Positions 61,611 to 64,000 of a stretch of DNA of 64,000 nucleotides are shown here, piece after piece. Position 1 is the stretch's first letter; each line of letters opens with the position of its first letter. A program made the translations under genes and the position numbers. The notes below the pieces were generated by a model. The model ran no database searches, had not been told where the DNA came from, and saw only the letters and a list, made by a program, of their open reading frames with translations. This stretch comes from Aquirufa rosea. Lineage in GTDB: Bacteria > Bacteroidota > Bacteroidia > Cytophagales > Spirosomataceae. The DNA is taken from the NCBI RefSeq assembly GCF_004118285.1, contig NZ_SDHY01000003.1, positions 124,001-188,000 of the forward strand, written 5' to 3'.

Positions 61611-64000
61611 TTATTTGATATTGGGTTGATTCCAACGTTTTTCTAACATTTTAATAAAATATCCACCCACGACACTGCGTGCCTGGAAACCCACCTGTTT
61701 TCCATTGGTGGTTTCATGCCAGTCACTCAGAGGGACACGAGTCGGACTTTCCTGCATGAATTGGTAGACAGGGTGTACTAAAGCCTTGAAGTCGGAGGCT
61801 TTATCGGACAGGGTGGCAGTCCACAAAATCCAATCACTTTTGGTATAGGTTTTTCTACTATCCAACGGCAATCCGTAGGTGTTTTGTTTCTTCAAATAGT
61901 AGGCCATTTCCTTTTCGTACACATATCTAGGGAATAAATTAAGACCTAATAATTTATCCCAAACCAAATTGTATTTCTGACTCCAGGTATTGTTTTTGTT
62001 AAAAGTTAAGGCATAATGATCGCCTTCATCGGCCATTTCCATCCATTTTAAGGCATATTTTTTGGCAATGTTTTGCATAGAATCTGCTGTGCTCTTTAAT
62101 CCCATTTGTCGGGCCATCTGCGCATAAGCCCCAATTCCAACGATGGCCTTGATGGAAAGATTCGCATTGCGGTCTAGGTGACCCGCAAAATCATCCGTAC
62201 ACAATTGATTGGCGGGGTCTAGTCCATCTTTCACTAAAAAATCTACCCAGCGAGTGAGTGTCGGCCAATGCGCTTTGGCAAGTTGGTTGCTTTTTTCCGC
62301 CTTACATATCGCCGCCGATAAAATAATCATATTGCCCGCTTCTTCTACTGGCATATCTTCCGGATAGGTTTGTCCGTTGGCCAATGGATAGGTGCCAATA
62401 TCATGCGCCGGAAAAGGCTTTTTCCATTGTCCGCTTTCACTGTAATAAATCAGTGGTTCCACCATCCCGCGAAGTAGTTTAGGGTTATACCTTAAACTCA
62501 AAGGAGCCGATGGATAGGTTACATCTACTGTCCAAATGGAGCCATTACTGAAGTTCTCTTTTTGAGGGAAAAGTACCTCATTTTTTTCTCCCCGTACCAA
62601 TTTATGCGCAGCCAGAGATTGTCGGTAGGCCATAACACAAAGTTCCGCATATTCTTTACCACCAGCTTGTAGCGCCTCTTGATAAAGTTGTTTGTCAAAG
62701 TTTTTACATTGACTCAAAATACTTGGATATTCTTGAGCCGCCTTGACTAGTAGATCATCCATGCTGGCAAAATTCTTTTTCCACCAGGCTTGTAGGTTTT
62801 TTTGGAAGTATTGTATGGCATATAAATCATCGTAGGCGAGCATGAGACTGGATTGTTGAGGAGCCTTACTGGCATTCATTTCCCAAGAAGCACTGAGGAA
62901 ATCTTGACTTCCGGATTCAGTAGAAGGTTTTTTGCCTTCAACTAAATTCATGAGTTGTGCTTGGGAAAGAGTTTTTAATTGATGTTTACTCTGGTTAGTA
63001 GCTAAGTAAGCATAACCCCAATCGATGCGTACATCGTCACCCACTTTATTCAAGACTTTTTGAGCACTAAGTCCCGTTTTCAAATAGCGGATATTGCCTT
63101 TTTTCCCAGCCACTTCATCAACCATTTGTGCTTTTTCATTTTTAGCGATGTCAGTAGAAAGGCCAAAAGTGATTTTTGTTTTATGGATTTTATTGTCGGT
63201 AGATTGTATGCCAAAGCTGATATAAGAAACAGGCCTAGAAAGTAGGTCGAGGTTGGAGGCGAGGAGGGGAGAGAGGAAATTCACCTGCAATTTAACAGGA
63301 CCACAACTAAACTGATAGCTAGTCTGAGTGGCGCTTATTTGAACGGAGTTTTGTATGGCTAGGTTCGATTGCGAGGAACGAGTTTGTTTGGCGAAACCAG
63401 CATCTAGCCAAGAATTTCCGACAGGGTTCTGGCAATGCAAGGCCAGGATATTTTTGCCTTTTTTGAGCTTACTTTTAATCAGGTCGGTCAATGGATATTC
63501 CTTCAATTGCTTGGTATGGCAGTTTTCGCAGAAATAGACAGGGTAGCCATTAAGGTAGACTTCCACGTCATCATCGTGGCGCAGTTGGAGAATAAGTTGG
63601 TCGATGTCCAAGTCCTCCAAATCAAAGGTACGTCTTACCCAGATGTTTTTGCTATTCCAGGCCGTGTTCCATTTGTTGTCCCAGCCTTTCCCAAAGGGCA
63701 ATTTGCCTTTATTCCAATAGACATCATTGAAATGCGGGACCATCCAATCTTCGGCAGGTTTGGTCTCGGTATATTGTACCTCGATGGGCTGATTATTTTC
63801 TGCGTGGGCAACAATGCTAGTGGAGGGGTATTGTAAGGCACCCAGGAATTGATAGGTTTTTCCGTCTACTTCCAATAATCCCACTAAGGATTGTTCCGAG
63901 CCTGTCCAGTGCCTCGTGACCGATTGGTTGAGTTGATCCGTAAATGACCAAACACTAAAATAGGGGTCATGTGTGATGAGCGGATAGGCAGGGGCTTTGG
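61611..64000 (-). CDS. Glutaminase-like (GtaA/DUF4965-DUF5127) protein, N-terminal part missing
   Basis: The frame is open to the end of the window, so the N-terminus is cut off. The first visible residues, KAPAYPLITHDPYFSVWSFTD then TRHWTGSEQSLVGLLEVDGK, are the DUF4964 opening of this family. A galactose-binding-like insertion follows (KNIWVRRTFDLEDL...LQLRHDDDVEVYLNG), then DUF5127 and DUF4965 (PLSLRYNPKLLRGMVEPLIYYSESG, YPLANGQTYPEDMPVEEAGNMIILSAAI, LCTDDFAGHLDRNANLSIKAIVGIGAYAQMA) and DUF1793 to the end. Fungal relatives are glutaminase A. In bacteria the reaction is uncertain and sugar-active roles are also proposed. GTG at 63884 is internal and not the start. Confidence 0.87.
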   Translation of the reverse strand, partial: KAPAYPLITHDPYFSVWSFTDQLNQSVTRHWTGSEQSLVGLLEVDGKTYQFLGALQYPSTSIVAHAENNQPIEVQYTETKPAEDWMVPHFNDVYWNKGKLPFGKGWDNKWNTAWNSKNIWVRRTFDLEDLDIDQLILQLRHDDDVEVYLNGYPVYFCENCHTKQLKEYPLTDLIKSKLKKGKNILALHCQNPVGNSWLDAGFAKQTRSSQSNLAIQNSVQISATQTSYQFSCGPVKLQVNFLSPLLASNLDLLSRPVSYISFGIQSTDNKIHKTKITFGLSTDIAKNEKAQMVDEVAGKKGNIRYLKTGLSAQKVLNKVGDDVRIDWGYAYLATNQSKHQLKTLSQAQLMNLVEGKKPSTESGSQDFLSASWEMNASKAPQQSSLMLAYDDLYAIQYFQKNLQAWWKKNFASMDDLLVKAAQEYPSILSQCKNFDKQLYQEALQAGGKEYAELCVMAYRQSLAAHKLVRGEKNEVLFPQKENFSNGSIWTVDVTYPSAPLSLRYNPKLLRGMVEPLIYYSESGQWKKPFPAHDIGTYPLANGQTYPEDMPVEEAGNMIILSAAICKAEKSNQLAKAHWPTLTRWVDFLVKDGLDPANQLCTDDFAGHLDRNANLSIKAIVGIGAYAQMARQMGLKSTADSMQNIAKKYALKWMEMADEGDHYALTFNKNNTWSQKYNLVWDKLLGLNLFPRYVYEKEMAYYLKKQNTYGLPLDSRKTYTKSDWILWTATLSDKASDFKALVHPVYQFMQESPTRVPLSDWHETTNGKQVGFQARSVVGGYFIKMLEKRWNQPNIK

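Overview
The window is a stretch of ordinary chromosome from a Bacteroidota bacterium, most likely of the order Cytophagales (the order is inference). The evidence is a PorP/SprF-type outer membrane protein beside a large protein with a type IX secretion type B C-terminal domain, a eukaryote-like GT3 glycogen synthase, Bacteroidota-typical families (DUF4833, DUF4954, the long PurF-like protein), an AT-rich genome, and promoter-like boxes of the Bacteroidota form TTG...TAnnTTTG. I see no rRNA, tRNA, CRISPR array, transposase, phage gene or integrase.

Layout. 1-9045: the end of an AlkD-type DNA glycosylase, glycogen synthase, a Tat-type glycosylasparaginase, a penicillin-acylase-family hydrolase, an OmpH/Skp-like chaperone, smpB, hemJ, a dolichol-phosphate-mannose-synthase-like transferase and tag. 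9046-13011: a cobalamin riboswitch controlling a BtuB-like TonB receptor, then a DUF4833 gene and fabI. 13012-17847: the rimP-nusA-infB operon, with a terminator-like hairpin in its leader. 17878-25650: a polysaccharide export pair (Wzz-like and SLBB/Wza-like), then the divergent PorP/SprF and type IX secreted protein genes. 25783-32139: a PurF-like amidotransferase, an isolated nuoN, and uvrA. 32226-36744: a small outer membrane protein, nrdB without nrdA, a HupE-like protein, a GMC oxidoreductase and an NTF2-like protein. 36734-39769: the biotin operon bioF-bioD-bioA. 40078-43651: rho, a ygiD-like dioxygenase and rocD. 43876-50519: the beta-oxidation pair fadA and fadN, then gcvP. 50624-56123: an M28 peptidase and a GH130-VOC-DUF4954 operon. 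56124-64000: a Tat-type sugar-isomerase-like protein, a five-gene operon (ABC ATPase, permease, LolA-like, flavin reductase, MmcQ/YjbR), an alcohol dehydrogenase and a partial glutaminase-like protein.

The most unusual structure is non-coding. Five 33-nt palindromes each lie 8-19 nt downstream of a stop codon. All share one design: two 15-nt half-sites (consensus AACCTTGACAGCGTT) around a TNA spacer. In four copies the half-sites have one orientation and in the fifth they are swapped 'inside out'. All three imperfect copies keep full pairing, through a G-U wobble, only in the minus-strand RNA. A second, unrelated palindrome at 43734-43770 has the same central TTA. These look like a dispersed 3'-end or REP-like element family. 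Other points of interest are a terminator-like leader hairpin before rimP, a 10-bp inverted repeat between uvrA and its divergent neighbour, a Ser in place of Asn in the G4 motif of IF2, and an altered glutaminase pocket in the PurF-like protein. Apart from these, the coding content is core metabolism and information processing, and I did not find a convincing new defence or mobile system.
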